From contig QNQO01000554.1 of NCBI GenBank assembly GCA_003290165.1, forward strand, positions 620,001 through 684,000: a stretch of DNA of 64,000 nt, read 5' to 3'. The stretch comes from Berberis thunbergii. Lineage: Eukaryota; Streptophyta; Magnoliopsida; Ranunculales; Berberidaceae. Position numbers and translations under genes: made by a program. Of the stretch, positions 24,301-36,006 are shown piece by piece; position 1 is the first letter of the stretch; each line of letters begins with the position of its first letter. The notes beneath the pieces were generated by a model. The model was not told the origin of the DNA and did no database searches. It saw only the letters and a list, made by a program, of their open reading frames with translations.

Positions 24301-25104
24301 ATGTTATCCCAACAGAGCTTATTTCATATGATTAGTACTGTAGTTCATGTTGAGATGATCCATTAGACATGGAAAAGTACTTAACAATTCTGATTGGTTT
24401 TAGTGACAGAACCATTGACAGTTCTGTTAAAAATGGGGTTGGCTCAACTTAGTCCCACATCAACTAAGGGACCAAGTAGAGTTAAGTATATATGAAGTTG
24501 GATATGTCTTAATAGCGACGAGGCCTTTTGGGAGGATTTGAAAAGTTGAACTCCGTTCGTAAAAACCCCAAATATCATTGCTCGAGATGATATAACATCA
24601 TTTCATTTTCTTCTGATGAAATAGATTAGATCTACTATGTTAAGTTAGATTTTATTTATTTTTTTTTTCCTTCTATTTAGTAAAATGGTATACAACAATC
24701 ACAATTAGTACAATGTGGTATATAACTTATGTTTTATTTTGCTTGAAGCTTGATCTGTGTCATTTGACAATTTTTTTTTTTAATTGATAGTGGTTTATAA
24801 GAGAGGTGGTGCATTGTGATAATATTAAGTCAGTTTTGCAACATATTGACAATGTCTATCATTTGTGATATGTTCTATTATTAGGCACTGACTTCTTGTG
24901 TTCAACATTCACAATTCAGGAAACATGTGTGATGATGATGGGCAGAGAATTATAGGCATATAAGAAATAGTGCACTGCTATGGATCAAAATGGAAGAATG
25001 AGAAGAATACCTTCGAGATTGTGCTCGAGCCATTTTGATTGTTTGGTCCTGACATGGCTTGCCCACCACCATGAATATGCATTGCTTGCAGCTCTCTGCA
25101 ACAT
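21316..25104 (-). CDS. NETWORKED 2 / kinase-interacting (KIP1-like) actin-binding protein
   Basis: Two exons: 25104-25011 (94 nt) and 24143-21316 (2828 nt), joined through GTATTC..TTGCAG splice sites with matching phase, giving 973 residues. Exon 1 encodes the start of the NAB actin-binding domain (MLQRAASNAYSWWWASHVRT..SKWLE), and exon 2 continues it (DMEEKVKHMLKI..GDSFAKRAEMYY..RPELINFVEE). The domain is complete at about residues 10-85, including the invariant SWWW. A D/E-rich linker follows, then long coiled coils (roughly 150-480, 580-660 and 730-930), a six-Ala run near 344, and the NET2-type C-terminus PLRSFIFGSKTKKQK. The length matches Arabidopsis NET2 members. NET2 proteins bind F-actin at the plasma membrane, mainly in pollen, and interact with pollen receptor-like kinases (family knowledge). 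A frame starting inside the intron (MKLLYKC..) would miss the SWWW and is not the real start. The reading frame is open throughout, so the gene looks functional. Confidence 0.95.
24144..25010 (-). other. single intron of the NET2-type gene
   Basis: An 867-bp GT-AG intron interrupting the NAB domain after the SKWLEHNLE stretch, a conserved position in NET genes. It contains a hAT-end-like word (taggggtgacaacggg near 24218) without a partner, and a block with tagtcccacatc and tatatatgaagttgg (24450-24510) resembling small LTR or TRIM promoters. Neither is bounded well enough to call an element. Confidence 0.75.
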
Positions 25105-25270
25105 CTTTATCTCTTCTATATCTCCCAGTATTTTCTTTTCCTTCTCTTGTCAGAAACAAATGAACAGAGAAAAGAAATCACCAAGAAGAAGAAAACTTTG
25201 GTGTGGTGTGTGTGCACCTTTGTTGATCCAACTAATCTTTTGTTTTGTGTTTCTTTTGTTTCCCCCTCAA

Positions 25271-25276
25271 ATATAG
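25271..25276 (-). promoter_or_regulatory. candidate TATA box of the NET2-type gene
   Basis: CTATAT on the minus strand, about 165 bp upstream of the ATG and followed by a pyrimidine/purine-rich leader without another upstream ATG in good context. This is a weak single-motif call. Confidence 0.3.
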
Positions 25277-26589
25277 GTGAGGTGCAGAGAAGAGAAATGA
25301 AAAGAGGCCGAAATGGATGCAGAGCCTAGGAAGGTTGTGCCCACGTTGTATATTCTTCTTATTGTTTGTGCTGGGGTACAGAGAAGAAGGGTTTGCATGT
25401 TTTTCTCTCATTTTGCCCAGGTCTGCATAAAATGGACTTGGGTTGTCACCTATCCCCAATTCCACCTTGTTTGTCGACATTTTCATAAATGAAAAGTGTC
25501 AAGGTCATATTTATGTTCTCCATCATGGGTGCCAGAATGATATGATTAATTGTTGTTATTATTTCTTTTTAATTTTAGTCGACGACGAGATGATTGGTTC
25601 TTTGAGGACATGTGGTCATGTCTTGTGTTGAGAAAGATATTTGGTGTGCATTAGCTTGTGTATATAAAAACAGAACAGTTGCTAATAATATTGTAAGCTC
25701 AATTAGAACAAATGATCAGGTTGTTGTTCTGGCATTAATAAGAAGAATTAGATATCACCATCCAAGCAAGATCCTTATCCCCACCTTCCTTCTATTCTCA
25801 AGGCCTGTTATCCGGATCTTGTTGGTCCATTCTGATGGGTGGGAATATTACACAACTGTTATTTAATGGATTGCTTCTCCATAATGAGTTGATCTGGTTA
25901 TACATTCCAGGGAATGTGTACGTCGCCTGCGATTAATATAGGGGTATTGTCGAAAAATCAACACTTAACATGAAACTGTGATTACATGAATACAAGTAAA
26001 TAACTAAGCAGAGGTGATCAGATGTCTTCACTGAAAAAAGAATGAAACGAGATTGATCACTTGCGGCCATAGTTTTGGATTGCTTCAAATCAAAGCTCTG
26101 CAATCTTTTTCTTTTTATCTGTAACATTATTTCCACAATTTGCAGAGAAACTGAACGTAATCTATTTAAAATATCAATTGAATTCCCCTACGTACATGGG
26201 AAGCTATTTACATCGAAGAATTTGCTTATATACATTGGTAGTCCTTCCAAACATCCTTAGTTCTAGTTAGTTATCCAAAAGACCTGCAATAATGTTCCAC
26301 CAAAACTTACTGGCAGAGCTTCTACTTGCTTTAAATCAACTCCCACGCCTCACTCAGCACAAACTTAGTAGTCACAAGCGTATACATCGAAAATAATGCC
26401 AATGCCCTTTTTTTGTACAAAGGTTGATGCTCCATCACATCTATGCTCACTGTATGAGCTCCTAGTTTCTTTTCTTTATTTTTCCGGTTTTTAGTGTTTT
26501 TTTTTTGTTGCAACACCAACATATATTCTACAAACTGAATAAAGGAAGAGAACACGAACATCTTGATAAATAGGCGAAACTGAAAAGAA
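25277..26589. other. intergenic DNA between two minus-strand genes
   Basis: It holds the NET2-type promoter side and the 3' side of the next gene. Frames are short and unfamiliar. Poly-T and TTTTTC runs are near 26490-26510. Nothing else is supported. Confidence 0.45.
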
Positions 26590-27983
26590 TTAGCCGCTTT
26601 GAAGGGATGAAAGCCACTGTTCCAGATACTCTTTACCAGCTGCGAACGAGCCAAACAGTGAAAATTGTATGAGCTGATTAAGTCTTATAATAAGAGATGG
26701 GATGTATACATACATGTAAATGACAGATAAAGCAATGCTTATGAGATGCCACAAATTCAGACACTAAAGTTATTAACAATGACTTATATCAGCTAAATGC
26801 TGGAAAAGAGCATGTCGATCATAGAGAAGCTTAGCGACGAATGAACTTTACTCACAAGGATGAAATATGAAAAATGGTAAACCTGGCTTAATAACACCTG
26901 GCAATCCAATCCTAATCTATCATATAAGTATCAGCATAGCCTACTTTCCACCTAGTCAAAGATTGCCGATTATTCTGCCTATTGATGAAACGAAAGGTTA
27001 AAGGGTACATGGATCAAAAAAAAAAAAAAATCAAGAATCAATTTTTTTTTAAATTGGTCCAACCCTCTCATTATACTAGGAAACCTACACCACAAGTGAC
27101 ATTGGACTTTCATTCTCAAATAAGATCTGGGATGATTGAGTCTAAATAATTGAAATAGTCAAGTACAATCAAACCCTAGCATGTGGACACTCGTCCAATT
27201 GTGGTGACTGGTAATTACAAAACATTCAAGGACAATGAAACAGATTCAAGGTGCCATTGGTATGCTCCAGTCGTTTAATCATGTCTATAATATAATATTG
27301 CCGAAAGATTTCATGAGACTATATGTAATACAAAGCAGGATGTGAAGTGTGTTCTCCAGTATTGTTTTGCTATTCCAGACTAACTAAATCAATCATCTCT
27401 ACCTATTCATAGTGACATGCATACAAAATTCACACAAAACCGGTAAAACTAAAACTAGCCAATCAAGATTGCTTGGGATAATGGAAAAGAGAGCAAAAAA
27501 ATTCTTACCATCAGAATACTTGTTTGTGAGGTCCACAATGGCTCCAAGACGTTGGTTATTTGAACGATCAACAAGCTCATCATTGCCATGAGCATAGCAA
27601 GGAACCAAAACTGCAAAACTATTCTCTGATTCATTAGTGCTGTGAAACTCCGTTGCATGTGGCTCCATCCAACCAATAGACCAATCCGAGTCGTCTGATT
27701 CAGACCCCGAACCCCACCCACCATCTGATGGAACCAATACTATATCATACTCTTTATCGATTTTCCTCTCTTCCCTGCTACTCCATTTTCTCTTAACCTT
27801 CCTCGACGCTGTCCGCATCTTATTACCACCTTTAACCGATGTAAACTTCACCATTTCTGATTCCCTCAGACCTAAATTTAAATCCAGGGAAGAATTCAAA
27901 GATGTAGTTGAAGGCACTGTGGTAGTCTCATGCTCCTTTCCTCCCCACAACCACCATGTCAAATTTGAAAACACCACAGCCAT
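26590..27983 (-). CDS. conserved plant protein of unknown function, two exons
   Basis: Exon 1 is 27983-27509 (475 nt) and exon 2 is 26639-26590 (50 nt), joined in phase 1 by GTAAGA and TTCGCAG sites, giving 174 residues. It starts MAVVFSNLTWWLWGG, continues with a Ser/Thr-rich segment, a basic patch (about 57-73: RTASRKVKRKWSSREERK), then YDIVLVPSDGG, an acidic Ser-rich run SGSESDDSDWSIGWMEPH, and SFAVLVPCY. The terminal 50-nt exon adds GKEYLEQWLSSLQSG. I recall this arrangement from unnamed single-copy proteins across flowering plants but know no function. The basic patch could be a nuclear signal. There is no signal peptide; the WWLW start is hydrophobic but short. Reading through the donor instead would add an unrelated hydrophobic tail ending at 27399, which I consider intron. 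Confidence 0.85.
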
Positions 27984-28720
27984 TCTTTACCTATAAAAAA
28001 AACATGCAAATCCAATCGATTCAATTAAATTCAAGCCTTTTAGTGATAATCGAAAGAGGAACTTTGAGCAAACTACTATAATCCAACAAAAGGGAGCTTT
28101 CACTGAATCCAATTGAATAACCAACAATCAATCAAACAACAACAATGTTTGGGAGAAACAACTGAAATAGGGGAACCTTGAAAACACCATTAAAATGGCA
28201 AAACAACAAAAGGGGTGATTTGAATCAATCAAATAACAAGTGGCTATCAATCAAAATAACTTACTGATGCTTCTTCTAGCTAATAACAAAAACGCAATCA
28301 TAAAAATACCCTTTTCAACACAATGAAAGAATCACAGTTTCACCACAAAAGGTCTCTCCTTCAACAAAGTAGACTTCTTTAATAAACAACTCAAACTCAT
28401 AAATATAAAACTAAAACAAGTAACATGAATCAAACACGAAATCTGAACTTAACAAACACAATAAAAATCCAACCTTTATGATCTCTTCTCCAAAACCCAC
28501 CACGAAAATCGATTAAAAATTCCTTCTTTTTCGAGTTCTCTGTGTTCAAAGTCCTCAACTTGACGATTGAGAAGCACAAAATACGAGTTTTTTCGAAGAA
28601 TCCTCGAGTGGGTTTATTGTGAAAGCGAAGAAATTGGGATATTTAGTTCCCAAAAATTATCTCTAATCGAAATGTTTGATGAAACCAGTTGACGATTGTC
28701 AGCTTTGGGTCCACTTATAG
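27984..28720 (-). promoter_or_regulatory. probable 5' UTR intron and promoter of the 174-aa gene
   Basis: Just before the ATG, on the minus strand, tttttttatag then gtaaagaATG looks like a 3' splice site, suggesting an intron in the 5' UTR. The first non-coding exon would lie near 28480-28620, where C/T-rich leader-like sequence (ttcgagttctctgtg) is found. The exact donor was not fixed. Confidence 0.4.
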
Positions 28721-31341
28721 AGAAGTTATTTCTGTTGCTTTGGAGTTGCAGAAGTCAATCTGACGGTGGTGGTACGTTTGGGAGAACTTGGGATGATATG
28801 AACCATTGGATTTTCGCCACGCAGGTCCACTAGAGGCCAAACACCATCGATCATCCTCAATATGCGCATATCTAATGGATGGTGACGGACCTGGCTCGTT
28901 AGAAAAGTTGGAGCGGAAACCAAAGAGACGTCACCTTGGGTGGTCGTTCTGGTGAGTTTACGAGCATTTTGGATTAACTATTTTTTTTTCCATCAAATTT
29001 TTTTAGCTATAGCTTTTAATAAATTGAAGTAAATAATAACTTCGTTAGTGGGTGAACGCAAGGTGGTAAGTGAGAGAGGGAGAGGGGAAGACGAGAGGCT
29101 CATGAATGGTGGCCGGAATGATAAGAGTCATATTTTTTTTAACATGGGTGAATGTAAAAATGCATCATTCACTTTTTTTTTCTTTTTCTTTATCCCTAAA
29201 CTGTTAATCCCTCCTATTCAAATGTCATCGATAGAGTTTAAATTCTGAACTTGTGATTCCATCTGTCACAAATATACCACTGGCGGTATTCTTAAAAACA
29301 CTTCACTCTATATTAGATAGAGGTTATAGCAAGTCCTCTGTATTTTTCGAGTTGCAAGTGTTTGCTTCATATTAGAACCAATCTAATTAAAAAGAAAATA
29401 GTTTGATAATACTAATAAACACCTCAAAGACTATCAGTGAAAAAGAAAAAGAAAAAAAAAAAACACCACCTAGGTCCATGGTGGATTTTTTTAGATTCTT
29501 AACAAATACTCTACAACTTGAAAATAACAAAACAAGTAAGTCTTTATATCACTAAATGGGAATCCTGGTGGCAATGGTTGATGTCAGTGAAATTTGGCAA
29601 AAGGAGGACCATAAGTACATATGATAATGATGGAACAAACCATGTATGGTGGTGGTATAAGCAACTACAACATTATATACTTTATTAAATTACTTTCAAT
29701 ATAGACCAAAAGAATGAAAATGACTTAGTAATATACTCAATTTATGGGTCAAAATTATGGTTTTTTTTAACATTGGATACTTACTTGAGTGGACCCATAA
29801 TTCACGAGAACCAGCCATGCCATTAGGGTTTGAAATAAAACAACTAGACAATGATGGAGAAGAAGAGAGAAAAAAAAATACATCTCACGTTTGGAATGAG
29901 AAAAACATTATTAGAGTTGCAATTATGTAAAGATATTTGGGAAGTGAAGTGAAGTGATGAATTTGGATATCTTTTTGGATGATGACAATGAGAAGAAAAG
30001 GAAATATTGACAAAGTTGTGACCAAATTTTAATGGAGGATTAAAAAAAAAATTATTCAACATTCTGATCTCGACTCGCAAATATCATGCTTGAGGACTCA
30101 TTAAAAAGTTCCTTGTTAAGGTTACGGAGCCTGAAGGTTTCATTCAAGATTGTATTGGCATACTGATCATATGTGATGGTACAACGATAAAAAGAAATGA
30201 AAACTTTTTTATTCGGGATTGTATTAGCATCCTAAGATAGATTTTTAAAAGAAATGGAAATGGGAAAGGAAGAGAAGTGTAATGAAAGTGTTGTTAGGTC
30301 ATTTCTTGCTAAAAAATGAACTTATCTGTCAATGGGATACCAGCTCATCGTTAGACTTTTGTTGAATTACTACACCAAATTGGCACTTTGGTAACAACTC
30401 TCAAAATAATATCACTTTTGAGTTGTTATAATCTACAAAACAATTTCAAATCAAAACTAAATTTAGTCAAAAAAATAAAATATGGTAAAAAAAAATGATA
30501 CAATAAGCTGAATCACCATGAATAATATTACTTTTAAGTGAATAATAGTGAATGGTTAGGCCTGTATCTGTGTTGAATGGAATCACATGCTCAAGGTTAT
30601 TGAACCTTGCTAATAGTATCTTTAAGTGGGAGGAGTCACGGGATTAAAAAAACAAATGAACTTGTCAAGATTCTAAAGACATGTGATCCCTACCAAAAAT
30701 GTTGAATCAAATTGCATGCTTTTTTAAGGCCAATATTGAAGGTTAGCCAACTTCGCCTTTTCTTAGCACAAACAACCAAATTTATAGCTACTCGACATCC
30801 CCTGACATTGGAGGCTTGGAGCTTAGTTGAAAGCAGCCTTCATGTTTCATCAAGTTGCATCAACAAGTTGGTCATCAACTTAAGCACTTTTTCAAGGTTT
30901 TTTTTTTTTTTATTATTATTATTATAAGGCAAGCTGAGTTATCAGGATCCCATAACCTATCAAAGACCAGAATTGGTCAACACACCATAAACTGATAAAC
31001 ATGTCATTGGTTGGATTCAAATCCATGACCTAGTGGTACCATCTGCCAACTGATATGTTATTTCAAAAGTTTTTTAACAGGCAAAAATATTGGCAAGTTA
31101 CGATTTTATTATATTGGTCATAGATGTTGTTTTTCCATAGGAACATGTGTGATGGATGCTTTGATTTTTACGCGGCTAACGCAGATGGTAAAATAATAAG
31201 GATTAATAAAATATGGTGTAGAAAAAGCATGACTACAAATTTTGAAGCTGAACTCGAAAGGGTAGACTAGTAAGTGAATGAGCAATGGCCAAAGGATACA
31301 AAAATGTTATGGTGCAGAAACAATCAATGATAGAAACAAAC
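28721..31341. other. intergenic DNA, no supported gene
   Basis: AT-rich with several poly-A/T tracts and an ATT microsatellite next to a T run (about 30898-30925). No recognised coding sequence. A block at 30925-31045 carries tRNA-box-like words discussed under rejected items. Confidence 0.5.
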
Positions 31342-32101
31342 ATTTATCATGGCAAGAGAGTGTTACCTTGCAGTACCAACTGGGAATATGTTTCATAACA
31401 CTTGCACCACCCACAATCAAGTCAATTTAAACGGCTATGGTTTGCATTGTATTTGACGTTCTAAAGCAATTACTTTGCAACAAGAACCGTTTGTTAGATA
31501 AAATAAATTGGATTAGTGGTCTATAATGTCTGCTACTTTAGTAAAAGTTGAAGAATTGTCATTAATCCTAATGCATGCATGAAGGCAGTAGTACAATAAC
31601 AACTAAATAACCCTAATCCTTTGCTTAATTTGCGTGCGTTACACGAAAAACATGAGATGGCTAATTCAACCAACCTAATTAACAATTTGTAAAAACAATT
31701 GATTCTTAATTAGAGAGATGAACCCAATGTTCATCTCCTCGTCAGATTTGGATGAACCGATAATCATCCAATGTACCTCAAATATTAACAAAATAATTAA
31801 ATATGATAAACATTGTGCAAGCTCATATGATTGTGTTAGTTCATAATATGATTAACTGCCCATCCAATACCCAATGTGTTTGGCAGGGTTTACATTAAAC
31901 CATTTGAAGCCATCTTATAAGCAATTTGTAACATTTGTTTCATTTGGGGTTTTAAACAATTGAAGTATACAAATTGGACTGGCTAACTTGAATAAGAATC
32001 TATCTACTACTACTATAACTGTAATTGGGATGGTCGGTGTGTTTAATGTGTTATATCAGTAAACTTTCAATTTTGCCCCCGCCTATATTACAAAACCCCA
32101 T

Positions 32102-32340
32102 GTGTGTCCTCGACCTCTCCCCAACATAAGAGTCTGCCTATCCCGTCCTCCCCCTCATCAGGACAACCAACGCCGCTACATCAGCAGCAACAAGTGCATA
32201 GTTGCGGTCCACCGCTTCACCAACTACTCCTCCCTCCAGCATCCTACTCCCCGCGTCCTCTATTTACTTGCAGGTACTTCGCTTCCACCCCTAGTTATAG
32301 ACAAAAACTTAAGTATGTTTTAAGGCTACATGGCCCATAA
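32102..32340 (+). other. GC-rich exon-like segment, duplicated at about 40150-40397
   Basis: An isolated C-rich stretch in AT-rich DNA, open in two frames. One reads CPRPLPNIRVCLSRPP..RYISSNKCIVAVHRFTNYSS, ending at a cag/gta donor-like site at about 32271-32274. The other is a Pro/Ser/Gln-rich frame of 78 codons. I do not recognise either. It could be a captured or relic first exon. The second copy has scattered substitutions and keeps both frames mostly open. Confidence 0.3.
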
Positions 32341-32381
32341 ACTAACTAACAAACCCATTTTCTTGGAGTTAGGCTAAGAGC

Positions 32382-33505
32382 TAAGGATGGCAACGGGGCA
32401 GATTGGGGCGGATTTGGACAAATCCATCCCCGCCCCGTCAGGGATTGCGGATCCCCGAATCCGCCCCTAATATCCGTTTATATATTTAGTTAAAAACCAT
32501 CCCCGCCCCAATTAACCATTTAATTTATAAAAAAATGTTGAATAAATTTAATTTACAAATTGATAATCAATCAATTCTCTAACCAGAGATCAATTCTACC
32601 AAAGCAAAGATGATACAAAATCGAACCAAAGCAAATACAAGATCAAACCAGATTGAACCAAAGCAAATACAAGATCGAACTAAAGCAAATACAGAACGAA
32701 CCAAAGCAAATATCTGCTTCTTCAGATCTGCTTGGCTACAGAAAGAAAGAATGATCTGCTTCTTCAGATCTGGCTACCAACCGAACCAAACCAAAGCTTA
32801 TTCAGATCTGCTTCTTCAAATCTATCTACAAAAAGAAAGAACGAACCAAAGCAAATATCGAACCAAAACAACTTCTTCAGATCTGCTTTTTTCAGCTTCT
32901 TCAGATCTGAAACAGCTTTTTCAGATCTGCTTCTTTAGATCGAACCAAGGATCTACTTCTTCAGATCTGCATCTTTAGATCAAACCAAGGATCTGCTTCT
33001 TCAGATCTATCTGGTGCGGCCTTTGGAGTTTTGTATGGGAGAGGTTGGACTTAGAAGATATTCAGTTGAAAAAGAATAAGAGATAAAGAAGGAAGAAGAC
33101 GAAAAGAATAGGGAAGTGAAAAAGGAAATGAAGAGAGCAGAGTGCAGAGAAGCAAGATGAGAGAGCCCGAGATGAGGGAGATGAAAGTGCAAAGGTGCAG
33201 AGAGCAGAGAGTGAGATGAAGGAAATGAGGGTGCATAGAGCAGAAGCGAGATGAGGGAGATTGTCTGGGGTTAGGGTTAGGGTTTTGTTAAGGGCTTAAG
33301 GTTATTTTAGTAAAATACTTATATAAATGGATAAACGGATATCCGTGGGGCGGATATGGCTAAATCCGTATCCACCCTGAATAATAAACGGATACAGTTT
33401 GGATATCCGTATCCGCCTCGACCTCCATTTAACCTTAACCAAATCCGCCCCAAACGGGGCGAGTGGGGCGGATATCCATGAAAACTCGCCCCACTGCCAT
33501 CCCTA
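32382..33505. mobile_element. hAT-type non-autonomous transposon in unit 1
   Basis: A 1124-bp element with ends TAAGGATGGCAACGGGG (32382) and CCCCACTGCCATCCCTA (33505), in perfect 8-bp target duplications ctaagagc (32374-32381 and 33506-33513). Subterminal GCGGAT/ATCCGC words are dense on both sides. No transposase is encoded; the frames inside are minisatellite translations. A short ggttagggttaggg run (about 33269-33286) lies near the right end. Confidence 0.92.
32610..33010. repeat. minisatellites inside the hAT element
   Basis: Two families sit side by side. The first is gaaccaaagcaaatacaaga-type units of 21-32 bp (32625-32715). The second is about ten ttcagatctgcttct-type units (32715-33010), each containing the palindromic BglII word agatct. 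The copy in unit 2 differs in unit number. Confidence 0.8.
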
Positions 33506-34654
33506 CTAAGAGCTGAAATGATGGGCCTGCTTGTTTATGGGCCGGAAATCAACTGTATAAATCGACTTTCACTTGGGTTTTCATTTGTAGAGGATGTGGA
33601 GTTCACTTCATGAATTTCTTATTCTTCTTTGATAAGCACAAAAGTGCTGCAAGTTTACTCCACCGTGTTTTCTTTGTATAAATCGACTCATTCCATTAAG
33701 TATTTTATGAGTCGACTATTTTTTTTTCTAATTTTTATTTTAGCTTTATTTAATTATATCAACTATAAATAGTTTCCACGCTCTGGAAAGTCCATCAGTG
33801 TATCTTAAACCAATTTAGTGTAATGGAGTGGGTTAACAGGTCATTATTGTTCTTATTAAACTATAACGAATCGGTTATTATATTGTTTACATTAAGTTCT
33901 AATTTCTAAGAGCACGATGTTCATATTTTTTTTTAATAGTTTTAGTTTTAACTTGTTTAAGAAATTACATTGTGGCACTTAGATAGGTGTCATTGTCATT
34001 ATAATTTTGTGCTATTCTAGGAGAGTTGTTATGTGTATCCGACTATTTGACTCGCTCGCTCCAACTCTTTGTTGTACCGACATTTTGAGATGTTTCGACT
34101 TTGTTGCACTAACCTAAAAGATATAACACCAACTTAATTTTTTAATAAATGGAAATCATTTGATGATCAATTTTCTCGTTTATGAAAATCAATAAATCAA
34201 TTATAAGAAATGTAAGTGATTGCAACTATTAAAAAAATGCATTCGTACCAAAAAACTCTACATCCAAATATTTACAATAAGAATCGTCCGTCCAAAGTTC
34301 TAAATCAACAACCTACCAAAGTGTTTGCTATTTATTGTAGAATTTGTGATGATTAATGTATCTTTGATGTTTACACGCAAATTTGAAACTTAAGAATTCG
34401 TGACTGAAATTTAGTTTTATCGATAAGCTTTACTTTTGCTTTTACATCAAGAAAAAATTAATGTTGAAAATTTATCCACTAAAATGGTTTTTATTGATAA
34501 AACAAATGTAAGAAAGTGTTACATATTTTAAGTTGGTGCAACTGAGTCAAATAGTCGGATACACGTAGCATAGTAATATTATTCTAGTTATTGTTAGAAA
34601 ATTTGTATTTCCATATTTGTTGAATGAATAAATCGGAAGTTATGTAAACTCAGT

Positions 34655-35027
34655 AGAGCATCTTCAAGGGTAAAACTAAAATCATCCCTCATTTTAACCA
34701 AAACTACCTTATTTCTTCATCACTCCAACCACATTCCCCATTTTAACTTTTCCGTCATTTTTTAAATATATCTTTTCTTAATTTTTGAATTTTTCTATTT
34801 AAATTTTAATGATTGGAGGACAGAGAATGAAGAAAAATGACTTTTTTTTTATTTATAAATATTTATTAGAATTTGGGGATGAAATAGATGTTCCTAAATA
34901 TAGGGAAAGGAAGAGGAAAAGTTAAAATGGGGGTTTGGATAGGGAATCCCTTGGAACAATTTTTTCTCACATGAGACCCCCAAAATAACTTTTTGGCTAT
35001 TATAGGGGATCCCTTGGAGATATTCTT
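34655..35027. mobile_element. MITE in unit 1
   Basis: AGAGCATCTTCAAGGG at 34655 is mirrored by CCCTTGGAGATATTCT-type sequence ending at 35027; the unit 2 copy keeps the better GGAGATGCTCTT. It is 373 bp, non-coding, with an AT-rich middle. The ends resemble the widespread AGAGCATCTCCAA MITE type. Superfamily and target duplication are unclear. Confidence 0.65.
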
Positions 35028-36006
35028 ACATAAGGTCCTTTATGTAAGTCTTTAGACCAACGGTTGTGTTGGTTCAATTGTGTCTTCTGGGAGTAGGTAC
35101 GTAGTGTTTCATTTGTTATAAGTAGAATCTCAAATTGGCCATTTGAGATATCCAAAAAATTATCAATTTATCATTACAACAACAACCTAGCACACAGAAG
35201 AAGAGTTTACATTCAAATCAACCAGGTTCTTTCCCATTCATCTCAAAATCAATTCTTATTTCTATTCGCCTGAGTTTTTGTCCTAAAGTGCATTAGGAAC
35301 AAAGATGAATTTGTTGTATCTTGGGAGACTAACAACCATCAACGTTGCATTGAAACGGGTCGAATATTGTCTTAAGGACATTGCATAAAGCAAGCCTCAG
35401 ATTATATTATCCCCTTACTGTTACTATTACAAATTGTTTCCAACAATCTTAAGACTATTATAATTTGTATTAGTTTCACACTTTCATACAACTCTAGCCA
35501 AACATATCCAGAGTACTAAAAACCCTGGTCAAATCCAAAGTCGAGAACTTTGATCAATACATGTTTGGTTTTCAGACTTTGAGTCTGTGTTGTAAACTAT
35601 ACGTAGCCATACATATCTAAAGCACTTAAACTTGGTCAAATCCAAAGTACACACTTTGGACAAAACGTGTTGGCTTAGAGACTTCGAGTATGTATCATCT
35701 ACTATTTAGTACAATAAACTTTTATTTGTGCAAAGTTGTTTAACACACTGTTTTGTACAGTACGTGTTTTTATTTGTACAAATAATTTCAACATATTGTT
35801 TTGTACAATAAGTTTTAGAGTCTATATATTTTAGAACTCTATCAATATTACTATTTTTATTACAGTAATTTTTACAAATTAAATACCCTAAGATATTGTT
35901 TTTGCAATACTTAGTCTAATTAAATTTTTTGTGTGACATAATTTGATTTATATATATTATTATTAATAACAAATAAATTGTGTTTTTTTGTGTATCAAAC
36001 ATAAAT
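35028..36006 (+). mobile_element. leader or decayed 5' LTR zone of copia copy 1
   Basis: Non-coding sequence between the MITE and the gag start, shared with 43113-44127. It has two related blocks with gtcaaatccaaagt near 35525 and 35635 and a TATA-like ctataagtag better preserved at about 43200. I found no TGGTATCAGAGC primer-binding site and no second LTR (the 3' end is missing), so LTR bounds cannot be set. Confidence 0.4.

Noticed and set aside
27399..27508. Extension of the 174-aa gene through the donor to a 194-residue product
   Set aside because: The extra tail is hydrophobic and unlike the rest, a GTAAGA donor lies at 27508, and a 50-nt exon in matching phase at 26639 gives the expected EYLEQWLSSL ending.
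30925..31045. SINE-like block: tRNA-box-like words (ggattcaaatcc, cctagtggt) next to a T/ATT-rich tract, suggesting a minus-strand SINE with a 3' A-rich tail
   Set aside because: The A-box-like and B-box-like words are only about 15 bp apart and the A box fits poorly; no target duplication was found. Not enough for a SINE call.
33269..33286. ggttagggttaggg as interstitial telomere
   Set aside because: Only two to three units, not the plant TTTAGGG type, and located inside a hAT element.
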